The position numbers and the translations under genes were made by a program. Positions 50,400 through 58,721 of a DNA stretch of 59,570 bases are shown piece after piece (the stretch's first letter is position 1; each line of letters begins with the position of its first letter). The DNA is from Planctomycetota bacterium. GTDB lineage: Bacteria; Planctomycetota; UBA1135; UBA2386. The notes under the pieces are model-generated. The model searched no databases and had not been told where the DNA came from. It was given only the letters and a program-made list of their open reading frames with translations. The stretch is taken from the NCBI GenBank assembly GCA_016235155.1, contig JACRLW010000037.1:1-59570 (forward strand). Direction: 5' to 3'.

Positions 50400-51451
50400 A
50401 GCTCGTTCTCGCCGTCTTGACCTTGTCCTCGATCGGCTCCCTCGGACCGATCGCGCAGCAGTTGCACGCCATCCCGGTGGAAGCAGCGAACGTCGACGGC
50501 AACGGATCGACATGGCTGCCGGGTTGCGGTGACTCGGGCGCAAAGCAGGTGCTCATCGCCGCGCGTCACCTCCAGCCGCTCGTCGGCAGGACCATCGTTG
50601 GAATGGCGTTCCGACGGGACGCGTCCTGGCTCGCAGCGCTGCCGGCAAGTGACGCCGCGGTTGCGCTGAGAATCGGCGCTTGTGCGAGCGATCCGGATGC
50701 GCCGGCGGCCGACTTCGCCACGAACCTGCCGCAACCCATCGAGGTCTTTCGAGGGCTTACTTCGATGCTGCCGATGCCGCCCATCACCGGCTACCAGGGA
50801 TGGGTCGCGCCGCACGTCTTCGAGATCACCTTCACGACGCCGTTCCTGTACTCCGGCGGACCGCTGGGCATCGAGATCGACGGCCTGTCGACGACCCCGC
50901 GTGCGTACTTCCCGATGGACGAAGTCTGCGAGGAGCTGCGCGGGAACATCGTCGACATCGGCGTCGCGTGTGGGCCACGCGTGGCCGAACTTCGCAACAC
51001 CGCTGCGGTCATCAGCACCGGGCTCACGCCGGGCGGAACCGCGCAGATCCACCTCTTGGGGAGCGAAGGCAACGCCGCCTTCGCCTTCTTCGGCGTCTCG
51101 CTCCTGCCGCAGCCGGTGAACCTCACGTTGATCGGCGCACCCGGTTGCCAGTGGTACGTCGACGCGTGCACGGCTCTCGCCGCGCCGGTCGTCGCCTCGG
51201 GTATTCCCGCGGTCGACGGACTGGCGTCGGTGCGGCTCCACCTCCCCGGCACTCCGACGCTCCTCGGCGGCCAACTCGTCGTCCAATGGCTCGAGGTCGG
51301 CACCGGTTCGCTCGCGACGTCGCAGGCGTTGGCGCTCACGATCAGCGCGCAGATGCCGACCCTCTGTATGGCCCAACTCGAACGGCTCAGCGACGGGTCG
51401 GTGCACGTGGCGCCGGCCTCGGGGCCCGTGATCGGGTTCCGCTGGCTCTGA
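50396..51451 (+). CDS. Module gene 3, copy 2: secreted protein
   Basis: A 351-residue paralogue of 47420-48481. The signal peptide ends Gly-Pro-Ile-Ala-Gln-Gln, and the ATG at 50396 overlaps the gene 2 stop. Trp-Leu-Pro-Gly-Cys-Gly-Asp-Ser-Gly, Pro-Pro-Ile-Thr-Gly-Tyr and the Ala-Pro-Gly-Cys-Gln-Trp-Tyr C-terminal domain are shared. The C-terminal halves are almost identical in DNA. Its stop overlaps the first plausible codon of the downstream GT39-like frame. Confidence 0.78.
   Translation: MKLVLAVLTLSSIGSLGPIAQQLHAIPVEAANVDGNGSTWLPGCGDSGAKQVLIAARHLQPLVGRTIVGMAFRRDASWLAALPASDAAVALRIGACASDPDAPAADFATNLPQPIEVFRGLTSMLPMPPITGYQGWVAPHVFEITFTTPFLYSGGPLGIEIDGLSTTPRAYFPMDEVCEELRGNIVDIGVACGPRVAELRNTAAVISTGLTPGGTAQIHLLGSEGNAAFAFFGVSLLPQPVNLTLIGAPGCQWYVDACTALAAPVVASGIPAVDGLASVRLHLPGTPTLLGGQLVVQWLEVGTGSLATSQALALTISAQMPTLCMAQLERLSDGSVHVAPASGPVIGFRWL
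51067..51301 (+). repeat. Near-identical 3' segment of module gene 3, copy 2
   Basis: Partner of 48097-48331, offset 2970 bp. Confidence 0.85.
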
Positions 51452-53067
51452 TCGCCAAGGCTGCCGGCGCGCTCGCGCTACTGGGGCTCGCGTGCCTCGG
51501 TGCGGGCATCTGGTCCGAGAGCGGCGTCTCGGGGCAGGACGAGTATTGGCTCACGTTCCGCACGCCGATGGAGATGCTCGCGCGGGGCGATTGGTGGACG
51601 CCCTGGCTCGACGGCTAGCCGCGGTTGCAGAAGCCGCCGCTGCTCTATTGGCTGATCTGCGCGAGCTACGAACTCCTCGGCACGAACCTGGTCGCCGCGC
51701 GGATCTGGTCGGTGCTCTGCGGCGTCGGCCTCGCGCTGATCGCCGCGCGCCTGCATCGCGAACTGTGGCGGCGCGACGGCACGCTCGCCGGCTTGATCGT
51801 GCTGTCGTCGGTCGGGGTCGCGATCGAATCGCGCCGCGCGATGCTCGATCTGCCGATGGGCTGCTTCGTCGCGCTCGCCGTCCTGCTCGGCGTGCGCTGG
51901 CGGGCGAACGGTCGCACGACGACGCTCGTATTCGCGGCGACGGCTCTCGCGGCCGCCGCGTTGACGAAGGGTCCGGTGGCGATCCTGTTCGCCGGCACGG
52001 CCGCGCTCGCGGGGATGTTCGCGCGGCGCGAAGCACGAAGACCCGTTCGCGGTGCGCAGCTCGCGATCGCCGCTCTCGTCTTCCTCGCGCTCGCATCGCC
52101 GTGGCCGATCGCGATGTGGCTGCAATGGCCGCAGCTCGGCGACGTGATCGCCGAGCAGTCCGAGGCGCGCCAGTTCACCTGGTTCCGCATCGAAGCGATC
52201 GGGCCGGTGATCGGCGGCGGGCTCGCCTTGATCGCGCCGTGGTCGATCGCCGTCGTCGCCGCGGTCGTCGCCGGCGCGCGACGACTCGCCGGCGACGAGC
52301 GCCGCGAACATCGCCGGCTCGTCCTCTGGGTGCTGCTCAGCGCGGCGCCGTTCCTCTTCTTCGCCGCCTTCGAGCGCTACCTCATCCCGATGGTCGTGCC
52401 GATGGCGACGCTCGCCGCGCGTCTGTTCGACGACGCGAGCGCTCGCGCACGGCGCACCCATCTCACGATTGCGACGGCACTGCTCGCCGTGCCGGTGCTC
52501 GCCGGCAGCGCGTTCACGCTCTGGTTCGGACTCGCGGTCGTCGCACCCGTCGCCGCGCTCGTGGTCCTTGCCTGGACGCTGCGCGCCGCATGGCGCAGCG
52601 CTTCGCCGCGTCGCGTCGCACTGGGCTGCGCCGCGACCCTCACGCTCCTGCTCGGCGGCGTGTACCCCGCGATCGGCATCAACCGCCTACCCGACGACCT
52701 GCCCGCCGATCTCGCGTCGCGCGACGTCGCCACCTTCCAGATCTCGCAGCCCGGCATGCTCTCGATGCGCACCAGGAAGAGCGTGCTCGCGCTTCCCGAA
52801 GGCTGCGACCTGCGCACGAAGCTCGCCGGCTTCGACGGCTACGTCTTCGTGCTCGAGGATCGCGCCGCGCGCTTCGCTGCGGCCTGCGAGTCCGCCGGCT
52901 TCCGCCCCGAGGCCGTCGGCTCGTTCCGCTCGCTGTTCTCCCGCAAGGCCTGGCTGCGCTTCGTCCGCGAAGGCACGACCCGGGACGACTGGCGCGCCGC
53001 CTTCACCGAGCGTTCGCTCGCCGCGCTGACCCCCGAGTTCACCGTCTATCGCCTGCGCGGCGGGTGA
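51447..53067 (+). pseudogene. ArnT/PMT-like GT39 glycosyltransferase with in-frame amber codon
   Basis: One reading frame covers about 540 codons of an ArnT-like membrane glycosyltransferase, which would transfer a sugar from a polyprenyl carrier. The N-terminal part has a first helix, then Asp-Glu-Tyr-Trp-Leu (the acidic motif) and Gly-Asp-Trp-Trp-Thr-Pro-Trp-Leu-Asp-Gly. TAG (51616-51618) follows where the family has a residue such as Gln. Then Pro-Arg-Leu-Gln-Lys-Pro-Pro-Leu-Leu-Tyr-Trp and many helices continue in the same frame to 53067. No ATG precedes the acidic motif; a CTG overlapping the previous stop is a candidate start. A fragment could start at 51625 but lacks the catalytic loop. 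Confidence 0.78.
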
Positions 53068-53254
53068 ACGGCGCACCGCGACGAGCGCGTTCGCGACGCC
53101 GGCTCGCGACGGCCTTTCGCTCCGCTCGCGTAACACGCGTCGTCGTCTTCGCACGCGAATCGCTTCCTTTGCGGCGCGGCCCGCGGCTTGCCAACGGCAG
53201 CGCCATCCGACGGCGCCTCTCCTGCGCGTGACCCTCACACGACCAGGAGACTTC

Positions 53255-55324
53255 ATGAAGACTCTGTTGCTCTGCGGCGTCGCCGCACTGAGCGGTGCCG
53301 TGGTGGTGCACGAACTGCACGCCCACGGCGGTACTTATCGCGGGCCGGGCGACGTCGTCCCGCCCGGCGGACGCGATGGCCGGCGGCCGACGACCGGACC
53401 GCCGAAGCCGAACACGCCGAAGGGACCTGACACGGGTCAGCCCAGGCTTCCCGATCCCACCAGGCCCGGCGGCCCGCCGACCGGCAATCCCCCCGGCCCG
53501 CTGCCGACCCCGACCATCGGCCCCCTCACCGGCCCGGGCGTCGACGGCGACGATCTCGGTCGCTGGGAGTTCTGGTGGGAGTTCAACAAGGAGCCGTTCC
53601 TCGCGCTGAAGGACGCGGTGCACGACGGCGGAGTCGCGAGCGATTCCTTCGAGTTCTTCCTCGGCGCGGGCCAGCACGACGTCGGCCGCGATTCGCTGAA
53701 GCCGTCCGAGAGTCAGATCACCGGAGTGATCGTGCCGGAACTGTTCCGCGCGATCGAGTCGACGGATCAGCGCGACATCGTGTCGTCCTGCATGGTCGCG
53801 CTCGCGAAGGCGGGCCGGAACACGGAGCAGGTCGACGTCCTCGCGGTGCTGCGCAAGCGGCTCGTCTCGAACGAGCAGGAGATCCGCGAGACGGCGGCGA
53901 TCGCGATGGGCATCTCGCAGATGACCGAGGCGGCGTCGACGCTCGTCGATCTCGCGACCGACAGCGCCGCGGGTCGCAAGCTCTGCCGGCGCGACGAGGT
54001 CGACGGTCGCACGCGTGCGTTCGCGACCTACGCGCTGGGATTGCTCGCGTCGTCGAGCGCGGATCATGCGCTCAAGCGCCGCGTGTTCGAGACCGTCGCG
54101 CCGGCGCTGGCGTCGGGCGAGATCTCGTCACGTGACCTTCGCGTCGCATCGATCCACGCGCTGAGCCTGCTCGATCCCGATGCGTCGACCGACGCCGGGC
54201 GCGCGCTGTTCGTCGCGGCACTCGACGCGCTCGAAGGCTACGCCGGCAAGGACCTCGGTCCGGGCGAGCAGCTCATGCAGGCGCACGTCGCGCCGGCGAT
54301 CAGCAAGCTGTGGTGGAGCGTCGAAGGCGGTGCGGGTGCGGAGCTGCGCGCACGCCTCGATCGCGCCCGCGACGGCTGGCTCGCGTTGATCGACGGTCGT
54401 GGCGGCGTGAAGCGCGCGCAGGCGTGGCTCGTGCAGTCGGCGGTCGTCGCGCTCGGTCGCACCACGCGCCCAGCCGTTGCCCGCGACTCGCTCGATGCAC
54501 GCGTGACGCGCGCCCTGATCGACCATGCCGCGCGCGGCAGCGACGACCAGGCGCGCTACTTCGCGCTGATCGCGCTGGGCCAGATCGGCGGGAACGACGC
54601 GCGCACCGCGTTGCTCGAGGTGCTCCGCACCGGACAGAAGGCGCTCGAACGGCCGTGGGCCGCGATCGCGCTCGGCGTGCTCGCTTTCCGCGAACGTCAA
54701 CGCGCCGGCCGCGACGCGCCGGTCGACGGTCTGCTGCGCGATCAACTCGTCGCGCAGCTCGGGGTGAAGACCCCGTCGACCGTTGGCGCGGTCGCGATCG
54801 CGCTCGGCCTCGCCGGCTGCACCGACGTCGCCGATCGCCTGCGTGCGCTGCTCGAGGAGCACAAGAACAAGGACGAGCTCGCCGGCTACCTCTGCATCGC
54901 ACTCGCGCTCGCGGGCGACCATGCGGCGATGCCGATGATCGAGGAGCTGGTCGCGACCTCGACGCGACGCCCCGAGCGCCTGCGCCAGGCCGCGATCGCG
55001 CTCGGCAAGCTCGGCGACAAGCGCGCGGCCGAACAGTTGATCGGCCTGCTCACCCAAGACGGCGAACCCGACCTCGCGAAGATGTCCGCGATCGCTTCCG
55101 CGCTCGGCTACATCGGCGACAGTCAGTCGATCCCGCCGCTGGTGAAGCTCCTCCACGACTCGCGCCTGACCGACCTCAGCCGCGCCTTCGCGGCCGTCGC
55201 GCTCGGCGGCATCGCCGACCAGCACCCGCTGCCCTGGAACAGCGCCTTCGCGTGCGACACCAACTACCGCGCGGCGGTCGAGACGCTCACCGATCGGCAG
55301 TACGGGATCCTGGACATCCTGTGA
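53255..55324 (+). CDS. Exported HEAT-repeat protein with proline-rich leader
   Basis: A 689-residue protein. A short signal peptide (Val-Val-Val-His-Glu-Leu-His-Ala-His) is followed by about 70 residues rich in Gly and Pro, then about 13 HEAT-like helical repeats marked by Ala-Ile-Ala-Leu-Gly and Ala-Val-Ala-Leu-Gly cores. ATG at 53255 has AGGAG 5 nt upstream. HEAT solenoids are protein-interaction scaffolds; the export signal suggests a periplasmic or surface role. Its stop overlaps the start of a second HEAT protein. Confidence 0.85.
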   Translation: MKTLLLCGVAALSGAVVVHELHAHGGTYRGPGDVVPPGGRDGRRPTTGPPKPNTPKGPDTGQPRLPDPTRPGGPPTGNPPGPLPTPTIGPLTGPGVDGDDLGRWEFWWEFNKEPFLALKDAVHDGGVASDSFEFFLGAGQHDVGRDSLKPSESQITGVIVPELFRAIESTDQRDIVSSCMVALAKAGRNTEQVDVLAVLRKRLVSNEQEIRETAAIAMGISQMTEAASTLVDLATDSAAGRKLCRRDEVDGRTRAFATYALGLLASSSADHALKRRVFETVAPALASGEISSRDLRVASIHALSLLDPDASTDAGRALFVAALDALEGYAGKDLGPGEQLMQAHVAPAISKLWWSVEGGAGAELRARLDRARDGWLALIDGRGGVKRAQAWLVQSAVVALGRTTRPAVARDSLDARVTRALIDHAARGSDDQARYFALIALGQIGGNDARTALLEVLRTGQKALERPWAAIALGVLAFRERQRAGRDAPVDGLLRDQLVAQLGVKTPSTVGAVAIALGLAGCTDVADRLRALLEEHKNKDELAGYLCIALALAGDHAAMPMIEELVATSTRRPERLRQAAIALGKLGDKRAAEQLIGLLTQDGEPDLAKMSAIASALGYIGDSQSIPPLVKLLHDSRLTDLSRAFAAVALGGIADQHPLPWNSAFACDTNYRAAVETLTDRQYGILDIL

Positions 55325-56490
55325 TGAAGGTCCACGCGTCAGCGCCCCTCGCGCTCGTCCTCGCCGCGTTCGCGCTGCGGGGCGAGCTCGAGGCAGCAGT
55401 GGTTCCGCATGGTGGGGTGTACGGCATCACCCCCGGGTCGCTCCCCCCCAAGCAACCGGTCGGTCCACGACCCGTATTGCCTGGTCCGCGCGGACCGGTG
55501 CTCGCGTCGCACGCCGAAACCTGGAGAGAGTCCTGGTCGCGCGAGAAGGGCCGCTATCTCGTCAGCACGGTCGAACAGCGTCTCGCGCGGGGCATTCGAC
55601 CGGTGACGGAGTCCCAAGTGACCGGCGAGATCGTGCCCGCGCTGTTCCAGACTCTGGAGACGTGCGCGCACGACGAACTCGTCGCGGACCTCCTGCTCGC
55701 GCTCGCTCGCGTCGGGCGCGACCCGGCGGGGATCGAACTGCGCACGATCGTCCGCGGGCGACTCCAGGCGCGCAGTCCTTGGGTTCGGGACAACGCGGCT
55801 CGCGCGCTCGATCTGCTCGCGCGCGACGCCGGCACGACAGTTCGGCCTCGCGGAGTCGAAGCGACCGCGCGGCGTGCGCTGCTCGAAGCGCTCGCACGCG
55901 ACGCGGACGCCGAGTCCCGTGCTCGGAGCGCGCTGGCGCTGGGCATGCTGCTCCGCGACTGTCGGAGCCTGAGCGGTAGCCCGATCGAACCGCGCGAAGT
56001 CGAAGCGTTGAAGGCGCTGCTCTCCGTCCGTCGCGGCGAGGCGCGCGGCGCCGCCGCGATCGCGCTCGGACTCGCCGGCGCCCGCGACGCACGCGCCGAT
56101 CTCTCGACTCTCTTCGAGGAGCACTGGGGACGTGAACCGATCTGCGGTCCGCTCGCTGTCGCGCTCGCTCTGCTCGGCGACACCGACGCCAAGCCGTCGA
56201 TCCAGGCCTTGATCGACGGTCCGACGCGCGAGACCGGCCGCATGCGTGACGCCGCGGACGCGCTCGGCCTCGTCGGCGACGGAGCTTCCGCGCTCGTCAT
56301 GGTCCGCCGCATCGGCACTGACGAGGTGTTCGGCCGCGAGGTGTACGACGCGCTCGCCGACGCGATCACGACGATCGGCGACTCAGGCTCGGTCACCCCG
56401 TTGACGGCGCTGCTCGAGGACCGCTCTCGACATCCGAGCGCGCGCGGCGCCGCAGCGCGCGCACTCGCCGGGATCGCAAGCAAACGCTGA
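55324..56490 (+). CDS. Second exported HEAT-repeat protein
   Basis: A 388-residue protein whose ATG overlaps the previous TGA by one base, so the two are coupled. The signal peptide is followed by a Pro-rich segment with His-Gly-Gly-Val-Tyr-Gly, echoing the His-Gly-Gly-Thr-Tyr-Arg of the first protein. Then comes Trp-Arg-Glu-Ser-Trp-Ser-Arg-Glu-Lys and about six HEAT repeats (Ala-Ile-Ala-Leu-Gly-Leu-Ala-Gly). A shorter paralogue of its neighbour; probably part of one complex. Confidence 0.85.
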   Translation: MKVHASAPLALVLAAFALRGELEAAVVPHGGVYGITPGSLPPKQPVGPRPVLPGPRGPVLASHAETWRESWSREKGRYLVSTVEQRLARGIRPVTESQVTGEIVPALFQTLETCAHDELVADLLLALARVGRDPAGIELRTIVRGRLQARSPWVRDNAARALDLLARDAGTTVRPRGVEATARRALLEALARDADAESRARSALALGMLLRDCRSLSGSPIEPREVEALKALLSVRRGEARGAAAIALGLAGARDARADLSTLFEEHWGREPICGPLAVALALLGDTDAKPSIQALIDGPTRETGRMRDAADALGLVGDGASALVMVRRIGTDEVFGREVYDALADAITTIGDSGSVTPLTALLEDRSRHPSARGAAARALAGIASKR

Positions 56491-56501
56491 CTGCTCGCTC
56501 C

Positions 56502-58640
56502 TCACGCCGCCGGCGTCGTCGCGTGCGCCTTCCCGCGCGCGGCGGTGAACATCAAGAAGCAGAGCACGGCGAGCAGGCCGAAGCCGAAGAGGTCGCCGAG
56601 ACCCGCGACTTCGACGCCGGCCGCGCCGCAGATCCAGTCGCGCGCGATCGCGAGGTCGGGGTGCAGGCCGAGCCCCTGATCGAAGCCGGGGATGAACGAC
56701 TGCATCGCGGCGAGGATGCCGAGGATCGAGGCGCCGGCGATCAAACCCGAGGAGAACAACGTGCCTTGCGGCTCGTCGTCGGCGTCGGGCACGCGGCGGT
56801 AGGCCTTGTCCGAGAACTTGCGGACGAGGCCGCCGAGGAAGACCGGCATCGTGCTCGCGAGCGGCAGGTAGACGCCGACAGCGAAGGTCAGGGCACGGAA
56901 GCCGAGCAGCTCGATGAACAGTGAGATCGCCACGCCGATCAGGATCAGGTCCCAGGGCAGGCGTTGCGTGAGGATGCCGTCGATCACCGTCGCCATCAGC
57001 GTCGCCTGCGGCGCTTGCAGGCGGCCGCTGCCGATGCCGTCCTGCCGCGCATAGACCGCCTGCTTCGTGTCCGGATCGACCAGGTAGTTGCCCGGCGCGA
57101 GTCCGGCGTCCGCCGGCAGGTCCTTCATGTCCAACTTCACGAACAGATAACTGCGCGCCTCGGCCCGGCTCGGATCGTCGACGCGCGCCTGCTTCTCGAA
57201 CTTGCTGACGAGGTCGCCCTTGCCTTCGAGCAATGCCGGCGCGACGGCGAACGGCGTCGCCACCTTCGTCTCCGTGCTCTGCGCGTCGTTGAGCAGATAC
57301 GCGGTCCAGCCGACGGCGAGGACCGACGCGAGAACTCCGACGACGAGCGCCCCCTGCTGCCGGACGGGGGTCGAGCCCACGAGGTAGCCGGTCTTGAGGT
57401 CCTGCGAGCAGGTGCCCGCGTTGCTGATCGCGATGCAGACGATCGCGCCGATCATCAAGGCGAGGACGGAGTACTGCGCGCCGACCATCCCGTTCGCGAC
57501 GAAGATCCCGCAGGTGCCCATGAGCACCGCGATCGTCATGCCCGACAGCGGATTGCTCGTGGAGCCGACCTCACCCGTGACGCGCGAGCTGACCACCGCG
57601 AAGAGGAACCCGAAGACGAGGATCATCACGGCGCCGGTCCAGTCGACCTGGAACACGGGCACCAGCGCGACCATCGTGACGAGGCCCAGCGCTCCGAGGA
57701 GCAGGATCGGGAACGGGGTGTCGCGGTCGGTTCGATCGGCGCCGCGGCCGGGGCCTCCGCCGAAGAGACCCTTCGCCGACTGTGTCAGGGCCGACACGAT
57801 CGAGGGCAGCGCACGGACCAAGGCGAAGATGCCGCCCATGGCGACCGCGCCGGCGCCGATGTGGCGGACGTAGTTCTTCCAGATCTCGAACGACGACATC
57901 TCGGCGATCGGCTTCGTGGCGAGACCGAAGTTGCCGGGGATCGCCTGTCCGAAGGTGAACACCATCGGGATCAGGATCAGCGTCGCCAGCAGCGACCCCG
58001 CGACCATGATCAGCGAGGTGCGGTAGCCGATGATGTAGCCCACGCCGAGCAGCGCCGGGTCGAAGTCGCAGGCGAGCTCCGTCTTGCCGAAGTACGCCGC
58101 TTTCCCCGAGACCGCCGTGCCGACCACTTTGTCGAGCGTCACCGCGACGGTGCCCTTCACGCCGCCGAGCACGGCCTTGAAGCCCTGGAACAGCACGCCG
58201 ATCCCCATGCCGACGTTGCCGTGCTCCTTCACGATCAGGTAGCGACGCAGCGGCACCATCATCAACACGCCGAGCACGCCGCCGGTCGCGGCGATCAGCG
58301 TCGTGAGACCGACCTCGAGCGGGAAGCCGAGCAGGATCAGCGCCGGCACCGTGAACACCACCGCCGCCGCGACCGACTCGCCGGCGGAGCCCGTCGTCTG
58401 CGTGATGTTGTGCTCGAGGATCGCGCGCTTGCCCTTGCGCGGGCGCAGGATCGCGATCGCGATCACCGCGATCGGCACCGACGCCGAGACCGTGAGGCCG
58501 ACGCGCAGCGCGAGATACGTCGACGCGGCGCCGAAGACGATGCCGAGAAACGCACCGAGCAGGAGTGCGCGCAGCGTCAGCTCCGGCTGGTCTTCTTCGG
58601 CGCGAACGAGAGGGACGAAGTCCGGTTGGGTGTCGGCCAC
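56502..58640 (-). CDS. OPT-family transporter
   Basis: A 712-residue membrane protein of the oligopeptide transporter (OPT) family: Ala-Ser-Thr-Tyr-Leu-Ala-Leu-Arg-Val-Gly-Leu-Thr in the first helices, His-Asn-Ile-Thr-Gln-Thr-Thr-Gly-Ser-Ala-Gly-Glu-Ser, a central Cys-Ser-Gln-Asp-Leu-Lys-Thr-Gly-Tyr-Leu-Val-Gly, and about 15 helices. A soluble insertion of about 90 residues follows that motif. Bacterial members import peptides or metal chelates. It is convergent with the HEAT genes, 11 bp apart. The substrate cannot be told from sequence. Confidence 0.92.
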   Translation of the reverse strand: MADTQPDFVPLVRAEEDQPELTLRALLLGAFLGIVFGAASTYLALRVGLTVSASVPIAVIAIAILRPRKGKRAILEHNITQTTGSAGESVAAAVVFTVPALILLGFPLEVGLTTLIAATGGVLGVLMMVPLRRYLIVKEHGNVGMGIGVLFQGFKAVLGGVKGTVAVTLDKVVGTAVSGKAAYFGKTELACDFDPALLGVGYIIGYRTSLIMVAGSLLATLILIPMVFTFGQAIPGNFGLATKPIAEMSSFEIWKNYVRHIGAGAVAMGGIFALVRALPSIVSALTQSAKGLFGGGPGRGADRTDRDTPFPILLLGALGLVTMVALVPVFQVDWTGAVMILVFGFLFAVVSSRVTGEVGSTSNPLSGMTIAVLMGTCGIFVANGMVGAQYSVLALMIGAIVCIAISNAGTCSQDLKTGYLVGSTPVRQQGALVVGVLASVLAVGWTAYLLNDAQSTETKVATPFAVAPALLEGKGDLVSKFEKQARVDDPSRAEARSYLFVKLDMKDLPADAGLAPGNYLVDPDTKQAVYARQDGIGSGRLQAPQATLMATVIDGILTQRLPWDLILIGVAISLFIELLGFRALTFAVGVYLPLASTMPVFLGGLVRKFSDKAYRRVPDADDEPQGTLFSSGLIAGASILGILAAMQSFIPGFDQGLGLHPDLAIARDWICGAAGVEVAGLGDLFGFGLLAVLCFLMFTAARGKAHATTPAA

Positions 58641-58721
58641 GGGGCGGGATTGTTCGCAGGCGGCGGCGCGCGGACCAGAACCAATCCGCCCGGGCTCCGA
58701 TCGTCGCGCGTGCCGACCGGA

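Noticed and set aside
51616..51618. Amber codon read as a special amino acid (for example pyrrolysine)
   Set aside because: TAG is a normal terminator of at least three genes here (ending at 27252, 28524, 29907) and no recoding element is visible; a nonsense mutation is simpler.
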